From positions 7,293-71,292 of the forward strand of contig JBFXFL010000009.1 in NCBI GenBank assembly GCA_050179115.1: DNA of 64,000 nucleotides, written 5' to 3'. Source of the stretch: JAGPUQ01 sp050179115 (GTDB taxonomy: Bacteria > Pseudomonadota > Gammaproteobacteria > Pseudomonadales > Porticoccaceae). Made by a program: the position numbers and the translations under genes. Positions 7,655 to 15,464 of the stretch are shown in pieces. The notes beneath the pieces were generated by a model. That model was not told where the DNA came from. It saw only the letters and a list, made by a program, of their open reading frames with translations, and did no database searches. Positions within the stretch are counted from its first letter, which is position 1. Every line of letters begins with the position of its first letter.

Positions 7655-8899
7655 ATGGCCCTCTATACTCCGACCCAGCACTTGCGCGCCGCGCCCACGG
7701 CGGACTGGATCGCCGCCATCCGCGGCCGTTTCCCGGTGGAGAGCCATCTCGACGAAGTACTCACCCGCAAGCTTCAGAATCGCGCTCATCCGGCGGAACA
7801 CCGCACCGATTTCGACAATCTCGCCGAGCGTCTCGGCGCCTGGCTGCGCCGCGTCACCGGGCAGCCGGATCTGGAGCTCGCCCGGCTCGCGCGACTCTCT
7901 GGTGGCGCATCGAAGGAGCAGTTCACCTTCGATCTGACCTGGCGTCGGGACGCTGGCAAGCGCGCCACGCGCAAGCTGATCCTGCGTATGGACCCGAGCG
8001 AATCCATCGTCGAGACCCACCGCCTGCGGGAAGCGCAGTTGCTGCGCGCCATGTGGGGCGAGGTGCCGGTGCCGGAGGTGCTGTGGGTGGATGCGACGCC
8101 CGCGAGCCTGGGTCATCCCTTCCTGATCGCAGGCTTTCTCGAAGGCACGGTGCAACCCGAGGGCGGCAAAAAGGCGAGCGGGCTCGGCATGTATTTCGAG
8201 CCGCGCTTGCGCGACGGGCTCAAGGATCAGTTCGTACGACACCTGGCGCGTATCCACAGCGTGGATTGGCGGAATCGGGATCTCTCGTCCTACGACCGTC
8301 CCGAGCCGGGCACCAGCCAGGGCAACGCCTGGTCGCTGGGTGTGTGGGAGCGGGTCTGGCACGAGGATGTGCTGGAGGAGCATCCCATCATGGAGTACGC
8401 CGCGGATTGGCTGAAGCGCAACATGCCGGTGGTGGAGAAGCCGGTGGTGGTGCACGGCGATTACCGCAGCGGCAACTTCATGTACACCGACGATCTGCAG
8501 ATCAACGCAGTGCTCGACTGGGAGCTCGCCCATATCGGCGACCACCATGAAGATCTGTCCTACACCGCCAGCGAAATCCTGGGCTGCCCGGACGAGCGCG
8601 GCACCCTGCTGGTGTCCGGCCTGCTGCCGCGGACGGAGTTTCTGGCCCGTTATCGGGACCACGGCGGCCTGCCGGTGGACGAGGGCAGGCTGTTCTATTT
8701 CGACGTCCTCAACGCCTACAAGATGGCCGTGATTGCGGTCGCCACCAGCCTGCGCACCGCGCACGGACGGCGCACCCATCTGGATGCCATGATGAATCTG
8801 CTGAGCGGATTCGGCTACATCGCGATCTCGAAGTTGCAGCATCTGCTCGACGACGCACCGCGCGCCGCTCAGCGGGATTTGCGCAAGCAATTCGGATGA
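7655..8899 (+). CDS. APH-family phosphotransferase (ACAD10/LvaA-like kinase fold), copy 1
   Basis: This is a kinase-fold protein of 414 residues. The catalytic loop VHGDYRSGNFMY (about residue 266) has the Asp and Asn of the HGDxxxxN motif, and the metal-binding DWELAHIGD (about 288) follows. An N-terminal glycine-rich LSGGASKEQF and KLILRMDP represent the ATP-site strands. Proteins of this group phosphorylate small hydroxylated molecules. The ACAD10/11 and LvaA branches phosphorylate 4-hydroxyacyl-CoA so that phosphate can be eliminated. The substrate here is unknown. It is followed after 7 bp by a paralogue, which indicates a tandem duplication. Confidence 0.82.
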   Translation: MALYTPTQHLRAAPTADWIAAIRGRFPVESHLDEVLTRKLQNRAHPAEHRTDFDNLAERLGAWLRRVTGQPDLELARLARLSGGASKEQFTFDLTWRRDAGKRATRKLILRMDPSESIVETHRLREAQLLRAMWGEVPVPEVLWVDATPASLGHPFLIAGFLEGTVQPEGGKKASGLGMYFEPRLRDGLKDQFVRHLARIHSVDWRNRDLSSYDRPEPGTSQGNAWSLGVWERVWHEDVLEEHPIMEYAADWLKRNMPVVEKPVVVHGDYRSGNFMYTDDLQINAVLDWELAHIGDHHEDLSYTASEILGCPDERGTLLVSGLLPRTEFLARYRDHGGLPVDEGRLFYFDVLNAYKMAVIAVATSLRTAHGRRTHLDAMMNLLSGFGYIAISKLQHLLDDAPRAAQRDLRKQFG

Positions 8900-8906
8900 A
8901 GTTCGG

Positions 8907-10115
8907 ATGAAACACCACACTGCCAACCTCGCCCTGCGCCACAGTCCCACGCCGGAGTGGATCGCCGCCATGCGCGCGCGCTATCCGGTGGAGCCGGCGA
9001 TCGATGAAGTTTTCACCCGCAAGCTCGGCAAGCGCGTTGAATTGCCGGAACACTCGATGGATTTCAGCGCGCTGCCGGAACGTCTGCGCGCCTTTCTGGC
9101 GCGAGAGACCGGGCAGGCCGATCTCAAGGTGGAGCAGGTGGCGCGCCTTTCCGGCGGCGCCTCCAAGGAACAGTTCAGCTTTTTGCTTACCTGGCAGCCG
9201 GAGGGCGCCGCGCAACCCGTTACCCAGCGCCTGATGCTGCGCATGGACCCGTCCGAGGCCATCGTCGAGACCCACCGGCTGCGGGAGTGGGAAGTATTGC
9301 GGGCCATGCAGGCTGTGGTGCCGGTGCCCGAAGTGCTCTGGCTGGACCCCGAGGGTACCGCGCTGGGACGTCCGGCCCTGATCGCCGGTTTTGTCGAAGG
9401 CACGGTGCGGCCCCCCGGTGCCGACAAGATGAGCGGGGTCGGCATGTATTTCGAGCCGAGTCTGCGTGAAGCGCTCAAAGAACAGTTCGTCGCCATTCTC
9501 GCCCGCATTCACAACCTGGACTGGCGGGCGAAATCCCTGCCCAGTTTCGCGGTGCCGGCACCCGGGACCACCCAGGCCGTCGACTGGGCGCTGGGTCTCT
9601 GGGAGCGCGCCTGGCACGAGGATACCCTCGACGCCCACCCGATCATGGCGCGCGCGGCGCTCTGGCTGCGGGAACATCGCCCGGTGGTCGAGCGGCCGGT
9701 GCTGGTGCACGGTGATTACCGCAGCGGCAATTTCATGTACGACGACGCCCTGACCATCAACGCCATTTTTGACTGGGAGCTCGCCTACCTCGGCGATTAC
9801 CACGACGACCTGGCCTGGGCCAGTCTGGCGCTGTTCGGCTGTTCAGACGAGACCGGTACCGGACTTGCCAGCAGCCTGATGCCGGTGGACGAATTCCTCG
9901 CGCGCTACGAACAGTTATCGGGCAACCCGGTGGACCGCGACCGGCTGTTCTACTACCAGGTGTTTTCCTACTACAAGATCTCGGTGATCGCCGTCGCCAC
10001 CAGTCTGCGTGTCGCCCACGGTCGCCGCACCCACCTCGACGCCATGATGAATTTCGCCAGCGGCCTGGGTTATATCGGCATCTCGGAACTCAACCGGCTC
10101 CTCGACCGCGCCTGA
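8907..10115 (+). CDS. APH-family phosphotransferase, copy 2 (tandem paralogue)
   Basis: The product has 402 residues and aligns along its whole length with the preceding gene. Shared blocks include TPEWIAAMRARYPVE/PTADWIAAIRGRFPVE, LSGGASKEQF, RMDPSEAIVETHRLRE, GVGMYFEP, the catalytic VHGDYRSGNFMYDD, DWELAYLGDYHDD, and the C-terminal VATSLRVAHGRRTHLDAMMN. All catalytic residues are kept in both copies. Differences cluster in the middle (after the DWE motif) and near the C-terminus, the usual substrate side, so the two may handle different substrates or form a heterodimer. The ATG at 8907 lies 7 bp after the first copy's stop. Confidence 0.82.
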   Translation: MKHHTANLALRHSPTPEWIAAMRARYPVEPAIDEVFTRKLGKRVELPEHSMDFSALPERLRAFLARETGQADLKVEQVARLSGGASKEQFSFLLTWQPEGAAQPVTQRLMLRMDPSEAIVETHRLREWEVLRAMQAVVPVPEVLWLDPEGTALGRPALIAGFVEGTVRPPGADKMSGVGMYFEPSLREALKEQFVAILARIHNLDWRAKSLPSFAVPAPGTTQAVDWALGLWERAWHEDTLDAHPIMARAALWLREHRPVVERPVLVHGDYRSGNFMYDDALTINAIFDWELAYLGDYHDDLAWASLALFGCSDETGTGLASSLMPVDEFLARYEQLSGNPVDRDRLFYYQVFSYYKISVIAVATSLRVAHGRRTHLDAMMNFASGLGYIGISELNRLLDRA

Positions 10116-10149
10116 CCGGTCCTGCGCGGGCGGTAGCAGCGCGGAAGGC

Positions 10150-10155
10150 TATAAT
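10150..10155 (+). promoter_or_regulatory. Predicted -10 element of pyrD
   Basis: A perfect TATAAT lies 32 bp before the chosen pyrD start. A possible ATG at 10154 is embedded in this box, which argues against that upstream start. No good -35 sits 17 bp upstream. Confidence 0.5.
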
Positions 10156-10186
10156 GCCGACCCCTTCGGGACCGGATCTCTTTCCC

Positions 10187-11218
10187 ATGTATGCCGCGTT
10201 GCGCAGCGCACTTTTCCTGCTGCCGCCCGAGACCGCGCACGCGTGCGCGCTGGCTGCTTTACAGGTGCGCGCCAGGCTGTTGCCGGTGGCGGCGCCGCCG
10301 GTCGTCGCGCCGGTGGATGTGATGGGACTGCGGTTCCCCAACCGGGTTGGTTTGGCGGCCGGATTCGACAAGGACGGTGTCTGCATCGATGGCCTGGGAA
10401 GCCTGGGTTTCGGTTTCATCGAGGTCGGGACGGTGACCCCGCGCGCGCAGCCCGGCAATCCACAACCGCGGCTGTTTCGCCTGCCGGAGCAGCGCGCCCT
10501 GATCAACCGCATGGGCTTCAACAATCTGGGCGTCGATCATCTGGTCGCGCGACTCCAGCGCCGGCGTTATCCGGGGGTGCTGGGCATCAATATCGGCAAG
10601 AACCTCGCAACGTCGCTGGCGGCGGCCGCGGAGGACTATTTGGTCTGCCTGGAGCGGGTTTACCCCCATGCCGACTACATCGTGATCAATATTTCGTCAC
10701 CCAATACGCCGGGATTGCGCGAACTTCAGTTTGGTTCCTACCTCGAGGCCCTGCTTGCGCAACTGACGGCGCGACGACAGCAGCTAGCCGAGAGCTGGGG
10801 CCGACGCGTGCCGCTGGCGGTCAAGATCGCCCCCGACATGAGTGCGGAGGAACTGCGGCTGGTGGGCGGGATCCTGGTGACCCAGGGTATCGACGCGGTG
10901 ATCGCGACCAATACCACGGTGACGCGGGATGGGGTTGCCGGGGCGTCGCACGCGACCGAAGCGACCGAAGCGGGTGGCTTGAGCGGAGCGCCCCTGCGCG
11001 CGCGCAGCACCGAGGTCGTGCGTCTGCTGGCTGCCGAGTTTGGCGCGCGATTACCGGTGATCGCGGTCGGCGGTATCGAGACCGGCGCCGATGCAGCAGC
11101 CAAGATCGCCGCGGGTGCGGTGCTGGTGCAGCTCTATACGGGGTTTGTCTACCGCGGTCCGGGGTTGGTCCGCGAGGCCGTCGCGGCGACCGGTCAGGCC
11201 GCCGCTTCGACATCTTGA
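10187..11218 (+). CDS. pyrD: Dihydroorotate dehydrogenase (quinone), class 2
   Basis: This peripheral inner-membrane flavoenzyme of 343 residues oxidises dihydroorotate to orotate with quinone as acceptor in pyrimidine synthesis. It has an N-terminal amphipathic helix (MYAALRSALFLLPPETAH), NRVGLAAGFDKDG, the INRMGFNN block, the class-2 catalytic serine region INISSPNTPGLRELQ, and the FMN-phosphate motif VIAVGGIETGADA near the end. The ATG at 10187 gives the family-typical start; the ATG at 10154 overlaps the -10 box. Next to rmf and rlmKL, it keeps the order seen in Pseudomonas. Confidence 0.95.
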   Translation: MYAALRSALFLLPPETAHACALAALQVRARLLPVAAPPVVAPVDVMGLRFPNRVGLAAGFDKDGVCIDGLGSLGFGFIEVGTVTPRAQPGNPQPRLFRLPEQRALINRMGFNNLGVDHLVARLQRRRYPGVLGINIGKNLATSLAAAAEDYLVCLERVYPHADYIVINISSPNTPGLRELQFGSYLEALLAQLTARRQQLAESWGRRVPLAVKIAPDMSAEELRLVGGILVTQGIDAVIATNTTVTRDGVAGASHATEATEAGGLSGAPLRARSTEVVRLLAAEFGARLPVIAVGGIETGADAAAKIAAGAVLVQLYTGFVYRGPGLVREAVAATGQAAASTS

Positions 11219-11251
11219 TGGTTGTGAGGAATGACTCTTAACTATTTGAAA

Positions 11252-11458
11252 TTAAAAAGAAACGATCTTCGCCTGAACGGCGCGGAGATTGTAGCCGTCG
11301 TATTGGTCGGTACGGCCTTCACGCCAGCCCTGCAGCCAACTCTGGCCGATTTCGGTAGTGGCGTCATAGGGGCAACTGGTGCGGGAACGATTGTCGGAGC
11401 CGGCTTGATAGCCTTTGGTGAATACGCGTTGAAGGGGGTTGCGCTTGCATCGCTTCAT
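11252..11458 (-). CDS. rmf: Ribosome modulation factor
   Basis: This small basic protein of 68 residues matches RMF. It opens MKRCKRNPLQRVFTKGYQAG, then has the RSRTSCPYD segment and QSWLQGWREGR, the same order of conserved positions as E. coli RMF (55 aa). The C-terminal tail is about 13 residues longer. RMF binds 70S ribosomes in stationary phase and drives formation of inactive 100S dimers. The ATG at 11458 has GGAG upstream. The gene is convergent with pyrD and divergent from rlmKL. An overlapping plus-strand frame (11231-11506) has no family features and is taken as a shadow of rmf. Confidence 0.9.
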   Translation of the reverse strand: MKRCKRNPLQRVFTKGYQAGSDNRSRTSCPYDATTEIGQSWLQGWREGRTDQYDGYNLRAVQAKIVSF

Positions 11459-11621
11459 AGACACGAATCTCCAGCCTGGGGCGCTACCAAAGCCGCCCGA
11501 TGGTAAAGGTCGATTCCCCTGATGGGTAGAACAGTTCACCAGATCGATCCCCGGCTGTCGAAGATCAATCTGTCATATGCAACCTGAATGCTATTCCTTC
11601 CTGTAACCAATTGGTCATCTG

Positions 11622-13793
11622 ATGACGGACGCCAGACAGTGGTTCATGACTTGCCCCCGAGGTATGGAGGCGCTGCTGGCGGCTGAGCTCCGTGAACTTG
11701 GCGCCGAGGCGGTGAAGGAGTCGGTGTCGGGGGTAGCGGCGACGGGCCCCGTGACACTGGGCTACCGAGCCTGTCTGTGGTCGCGGCTGGCCAACCGGGT
11801 ACTGCTGGTGCTGCTGGAGACGGGGGTCGACGACGGCGACCAGTTGTATCACGCCGCCAGCGCAGTGGACTGGGTCGCGCATCTTGGCCCGGACACCAGT
11901 ATCGCCGTGGATTTTATCGGCACCTGGGGCGACGTTCGTCACACGGTATTTGGTGCCCAGCGGGTGAAGGACGCCATCGTCGATCATTTCCGCGCCATCG
12001 ATGGCGCGCGTCCGAACGTCGATGTGGCGGATCCCGATATTCGCATCAATGCCCGCTTGCATCGCGGCCGGCTGGCGCTGAGCCTGGATTTTTCCGGCGC
12101 CAGCCTGCATCGGCGCGGCTACCGGGCGCGGCAATTGACGGCGCCCCTGAAGGAAAATCTCGCCGCGGCATTGCTGCTGCGCGCCGGCTGGCCGGAGATC
12201 GCGGCCGCCGGTGGCGAACTGCTCGACCCCATGTGCGGCAGCGGTACGCTCGTCATCGAAGCAGCCCTGATGGCGGGCGACATCGCGCCGGGACTACTGC
12301 GCGAGCGCTTCGGTTTTCATGCCTGGCGGGGGTTTGATGCCGCACTCTGGGACGCGCTGATTGCCGCCGCGGAGGCCCGGCGGGCTGTTGGAATCGACCG
12401 CCTGCCTCGCCTCGAAGGGCGCGACCGGGATCCGGCGGCCATCGCCATCAGCCGTGCCAATGCCGAGGCCGCGGGGCTCGGCGACTGCTTGCGATTCGAG
12501 CGCGGACAGCTGGACGATCTGGGTTCGCACGGCGCGACTGGGCTGGTCATCACCAATCCGCCCTACGGTGAACGCCTCGGCGACGCTCAGGAGCTGGTCG
12601 CCACCTACGGGGAGTTAGGCGCCGCCATCAAACGCCAGTACGCAGGCTGGCGCGCCGCCATCATCACCGCCAACCCCGATCTCGGCCACGCCCTCGGGCT
12701 CAAGGCCGAACGGCGTTACCAGTTCTACAACGGCGCACTGGCGAGCCAGTTACTGATCTGTTCGATTCACACGGCGGAGCAAGCGGCGGCGGCACGGGAA
12801 TTCCACGAGGGCCGCGCCGAACGGCATCGGGCGGGCATCACCATGCTCGCCAACCGGCTGCGCAAGAATCGCCGTCGGCTCGCGCCCTGGGTGGCGCGGG
12901 AAGGGATTCAGTGCTATCGGCTCTATGACGCCGATCTGCCGGAGTACGCCGTGGCGATCGATTGCTACGGCGAGGCTGTGCATGTGCAGGAATATGCGCC
13001 GCCCGCCACCGTGGCCGAGGCCACCGCCCGACGCCGCCTGGGTGAGGTAGCGGCGGCCGTTGCGCAGGTGCTGCAACCGGACCCGAGCCTGGTATTCACC
13101 AAGCGCCGCGAGCGTCAGTCCGGGGCCAGTCAGTATCAGCCCCTGGGCGACGGCAGCAACCTGGGCGTGTTCCAGGTGCGGGAAGGGCGTGCGGTATTCG
13201 AAGTGGATCTGGCGTCGTACCTCGATACCGGGCTGTTCCTGGATCATCGGCCGGTACGGCGCCTGATTGCCGGGCTGGCTCCGGGCCGGCGTCTGCTCAA
13301 TCTGTTCTGCTACACAGCCACCGCCACCGTACAGGCGGCCCTGGGCGGAGCCTCCGCCAGTCTCAGCATCGATCTCTCGAATACTTATCTGGACTGGGCC
13401 TATCGCAACTTTGTGCTCAACGGCATTGCCGGTGAGCGGCATCGCCTGCTGCGCGCGGATTGCCTGGACTGGCTGCGGACCGCCGAAGAGGAGCATGCCG
13501 GTGCTTTCGACTTGATCCTGCTGGATCCGCCGACATTTTCCAATTCCAAGAAAATGACGGACACCCTGGACGTCCAGCGCGATCATCCCCGCCTGATCCG
13601 TGCGAGCATGGGCCTGCTTGCGCCCGGGGGCACGCTGGTGTTTTCCAATAATTTTCGCCGCTTCCGCCTGGACGCGGAGATCGCCGGGGAGTTTGGCGTC
13701 GAGAACGTATCGATGCGCACGCTGGATCCGGACTTCCGGGGCGATGAACGCATTCACCACTGCTGGCTGATTCGGCACCGGGCGCCCGCGTGA
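11622..13793 (+). CDS. rlmL: Bifunctional 23S rRNA methyltransferase RlmK/RlmL
   Basis: A fusion protein of 723 residues (E. coli RlmKL is 702). The N-terminal half has a THUMP region and an RlmL methyltransferase with the catalytic NPPYGERLGD motif (about residue 312), which makes m2G2445. The C-terminal half is an RlmK-type methyltransferase with the SAM site LNLFCYTATATVQA and LLDPPTFSNSKKM (about 635), which makes m7G2069. Both domains look intact. The ATG at 11622 gives the family N-terminus (TDARQWFMTCPRGMEALL). It overlaps the following glutaredoxin-like gene by four bases (GTGA). Confidence 0.94.
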   Translation: MTDARQWFMTCPRGMEALLAAELRELGAEAVKESVSGVAATGPVTLGYRACLWSRLANRVLLVLLETGVDDGDQLYHAASAVDWVAHLGPDTSIAVDFIGTWGDVRHTVFGAQRVKDAIVDHFRAIDGARPNVDVADPDIRINARLHRGRLALSLDFSGASLHRRGYRARQLTAPLKENLAAALLLRAGWPEIAAAGGELLDPMCGSGTLVIEAALMAGDIAPGLLRERFGFHAWRGFDAALWDALIAAAEARRAVGIDRLPRLEGRDRDPAAIAISRANAEAAGLGDCLRFERGQLDDLGSHGATGLVITNPPYGERLGDAQELVATYGELGAAIKRQYAGWRAAIITANPDLGHALGLKAERRYQFYNGALASQLLICSIHTAEQAAAAREFHEGRAERHRAGITMLANRLRKNRRRLAPWVAREGIQCYRLYDADLPEYAVAIDCYGEAVHVQEYAPPATVAEATARRRLGEVAAAVAQVLQPDPSLVFTKRRERQSGASQYQPLGDGSNLGVFQVREGRAVFEVDLASYLDTGLFLDHRPVRRLIAGLAPGRRLLNLFCYTATATVQAALGGASASLSIDLSNTYLDWAYRNFVLNGIAGERHRLLRADCLDWLRTAEEEHAGAFDLILLDPPTFSNSKKMTDTLDVQRDHPRLIRASMGLLAPGGTLVFSNNFRRFRLDAEIAGEFGVENVSMRTLDPDFRGDERIHHCWLIRHRAPA

Positions 13794-14038
13794 GCCGGGC
13801 CACCCTCATTCTCTACACGGGCAGTGGCTGCCACCTGTGCGCGCAGGCGCGCGCCATCGCCGGGCCGGTCGCCGCGCAGGCGGGCTGGTCCCTGGTAGAG
13901 CAGTCGATCACCGGCAACACCGAGCTGACGGCCGCGTACGGGATCCGGATACCCGTGCTGCGTACCCCGGACGGACGCGAACTCGGCTGGCCGTTCAGCG
14001 CGGGCAAAGTCCGTCGCTGGCTGCTCGCAATGAGCTGA
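13790..14038 (+). CDS. Glutaredoxin-like family protein (DUF836)
   Basis: This 82-residue thioredoxin-fold protein has a CHLC redox motif at about residues 15-18, the cis-Pro context RIPVLRTPDGRELGWPFS, and a C-terminal helix. DUF836/glutaredoxin-like proteins are small thiol-disulfide proteins of uncertain partner. The GTG at 13790 overlaps the rlmKL stop codon (GTGA), so translation is probably coupled. The gene ends directly against the stop of the convergent corC-like gene with no spacer. Confidence 0.82.
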   Translation: MSRATLILYTGSGCHLCAQARAIAGPVAAQAGWSLVEQSITGNTELTAAYGIRIPVLRTPDGRELGWPFSAGKVRRWLLAMS

Positions 14039-15370
14039 CTAACCCCCGGACACCGGATCCGGGTCGGTAACCTGCGGGCTGTCCATCGGGTCCGGGATCC
14101 GGCTGGCCAGTACCTTGTCGATACGCCGGCCGTCGAGATCGACCACTTCGAGGCGCCACTGCTCCCAGACGCCGATGTCGCCGGTGTGGGGCACCCGGCC
14201 GAGCAGCCACATCATCAGCCCGCTCAGGGTGTGGTAGTGATTTTTGTCCTCTTCGGGCACTGTCTTGAGGCCGAGGCGATCTTTCAACTCCGGGATGGGA
14301 ATCATGCCGTCGATCAGCCAGGAACCATCCTCGCGCTGCACGGCCCAGGCCTCCTCCTGATCCCAGGGTTCGAATTCGCCGGTGACCGCTTCGAGGACAT
14401 CCTGGAGGGTCGCGAGGCCCTGGACTTCGCCGTACTCGTCAACCACGAAGGCCATCTGGGTGCGCGACACCCGGAAGTGATCGAGCAGCTCCATTCCGGA
14501 GAGCGATTCCGGAACATAGGTGGGCGCCGCCAGGTGCGTATCGATATTGACCGGCTCGCCCCGCAAGGTCTGCTGCGCCACCTGCTTGGCGGTGATGATG
14601 CCGACGATGTCGCCGAGGCCGCCGCGACAGACCGGGAACCGGGAGTGATTCGACTCGGTCATGCGTGCCAGATTCTCGTCGCGGGACTTCTCCAGGTCGA
14701 GCCACACGATGTCGGCGCGCGGCACCATCAGGGAGCCGACCTGACGCTCGTCGAGGCGAAACACGTTGCGTACCATCTGGCGCTCATTTTCCTCGATGAC
14801 CCCCGCTTGGGAGCCTTCATCCAGCAGCGCGTGAATCTCTTCCTCGGTGACGATCGCGGCGCCCGAGTCCTTCTGTCCCACGAGTCGCAAGAGTCCGGCA
14901 GTCGACCAGCTGAGCAGATGCACGAAGGGTCGCGTGGCCACCGACAGGGCGCGCATCGGCCGCGCGACCAGGCGCGCGATGCCCTCGGGGTTGATCTGGG
15001 CGATGCGCTTGGGTACCAGCTCGCCGGCGACAATGGAGACGTAGGTGATGACGATGACCACCAGCGCCGTCGCGCCGATCTCGCTGGGGGTTTGTGCCAG
15101 ACCGATATCCTGCAACCAGCGCGCGAGAGGTGCCGCGAGAGCGGCTTCGCCGACGATACCGTTCAGGATGCCGATCGATGTGATGCCAATCTGTACCGTG
15201 GAGAGGAACCGGGTTGGCTCCAGGCCGAGCTCGATGGCGGCGGCAGCGCCGGCGTCGCCGTCCTCTGCGAGGCGAGTCAGCCGCGCGCGTCGCGCCGCGA
15301 CCAGTGCGATTTCGGACATCGCAAAGCCGCCGTTGATCAGGATCAGTACGGCGAGAATCAGGATTTCCAT
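14039..15370 (-). CDS. CNNM/HlyC-CorC family transporter (DUF21, CBS pair, CorC domain)
   Basis: The product has 443 residues. The N-terminal DUF21 membrane domain has about four helices (starting MEILILAVLILINGGFAMSE). A cytosolic CBS pair follows (VPRADIVWLDL through FRVSRTQMAFVVDEYGEVQG), then a C-terminal CorC_HlyC domain with LDGRRIDKVLASR. Family members are linked to Mg2+/Co2+ efflux or membrane-stress resistance; the old hemolysin name is not informative. It is the third gene of a minus-strand run usp-slt-corC, with 94 bp between slt and this gene. Confidence 0.88.
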   Translation of the reverse strand: MEILILAVLILINGGFAMSEIALVAARRARLTRLAEDGDAGAAAAIELGLEPTRFLSTVQIGITSIGILNGIVGEAALAAPLARWLQDIGLAQTPSEIGATALVVIVITYVSIVAGELVPKRIAQINPEGIARLVARPMRALSVATRPFVHLLSWSTAGLLRLVGQKDSGAAIVTEEEIHALLDEGSQAGVIEENERQMVRNVFRLDERQVGSLMVPRADIVWLDLEKSRDENLARMTESNHSRFPVCRGGLGDIVGIITAKQVAQQTLRGEPVNIDTHLAAPTYVPESLSGMELLDHFRVSRTQMAFVVDEYGEVQGLATLQDVLEAVTGEFEPWDQEEAWAVQREDGSWLIDGMIPIPELKDRLGLKTVPEEDKNHYHTLSGLMMWLLGRVPHTGDIGVWEQWRLEVVDLDGRRIDKVLASRIPDPMDSPQVTDPDPVSGG

Positions 15371-15464
15371 GATTTGGCCATTGGGGGAGATGTTGTTGCG
15401 CCAGGCTGGCCTGACGCGCAGCGTTCGGGGGGCTGCCCGCTACTGTCCGAGGAGTCTGGCACGG

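Noticed and set aside
7655..10115. Aminoglycoside-resistance genes
   Set aside because: The kinase fold is shared, but the sequences resemble the ACAD10/LvaA-like metabolic branch and sit in a metabolic-looking operon.
11231..11506. A 91-codon plus-strand frame with a hydrophobic, Gly-rich product
   Set aside because: It overlaps rmf on the other strand, which has a clear family match; the plus-strand product has no family features and a poor start context.
14039..15370. A hemolysin or toxin
   Set aside because: DUF21, CBS pair and CorC domains identify a CNNM-type transporter; the hemolysin label is historical.
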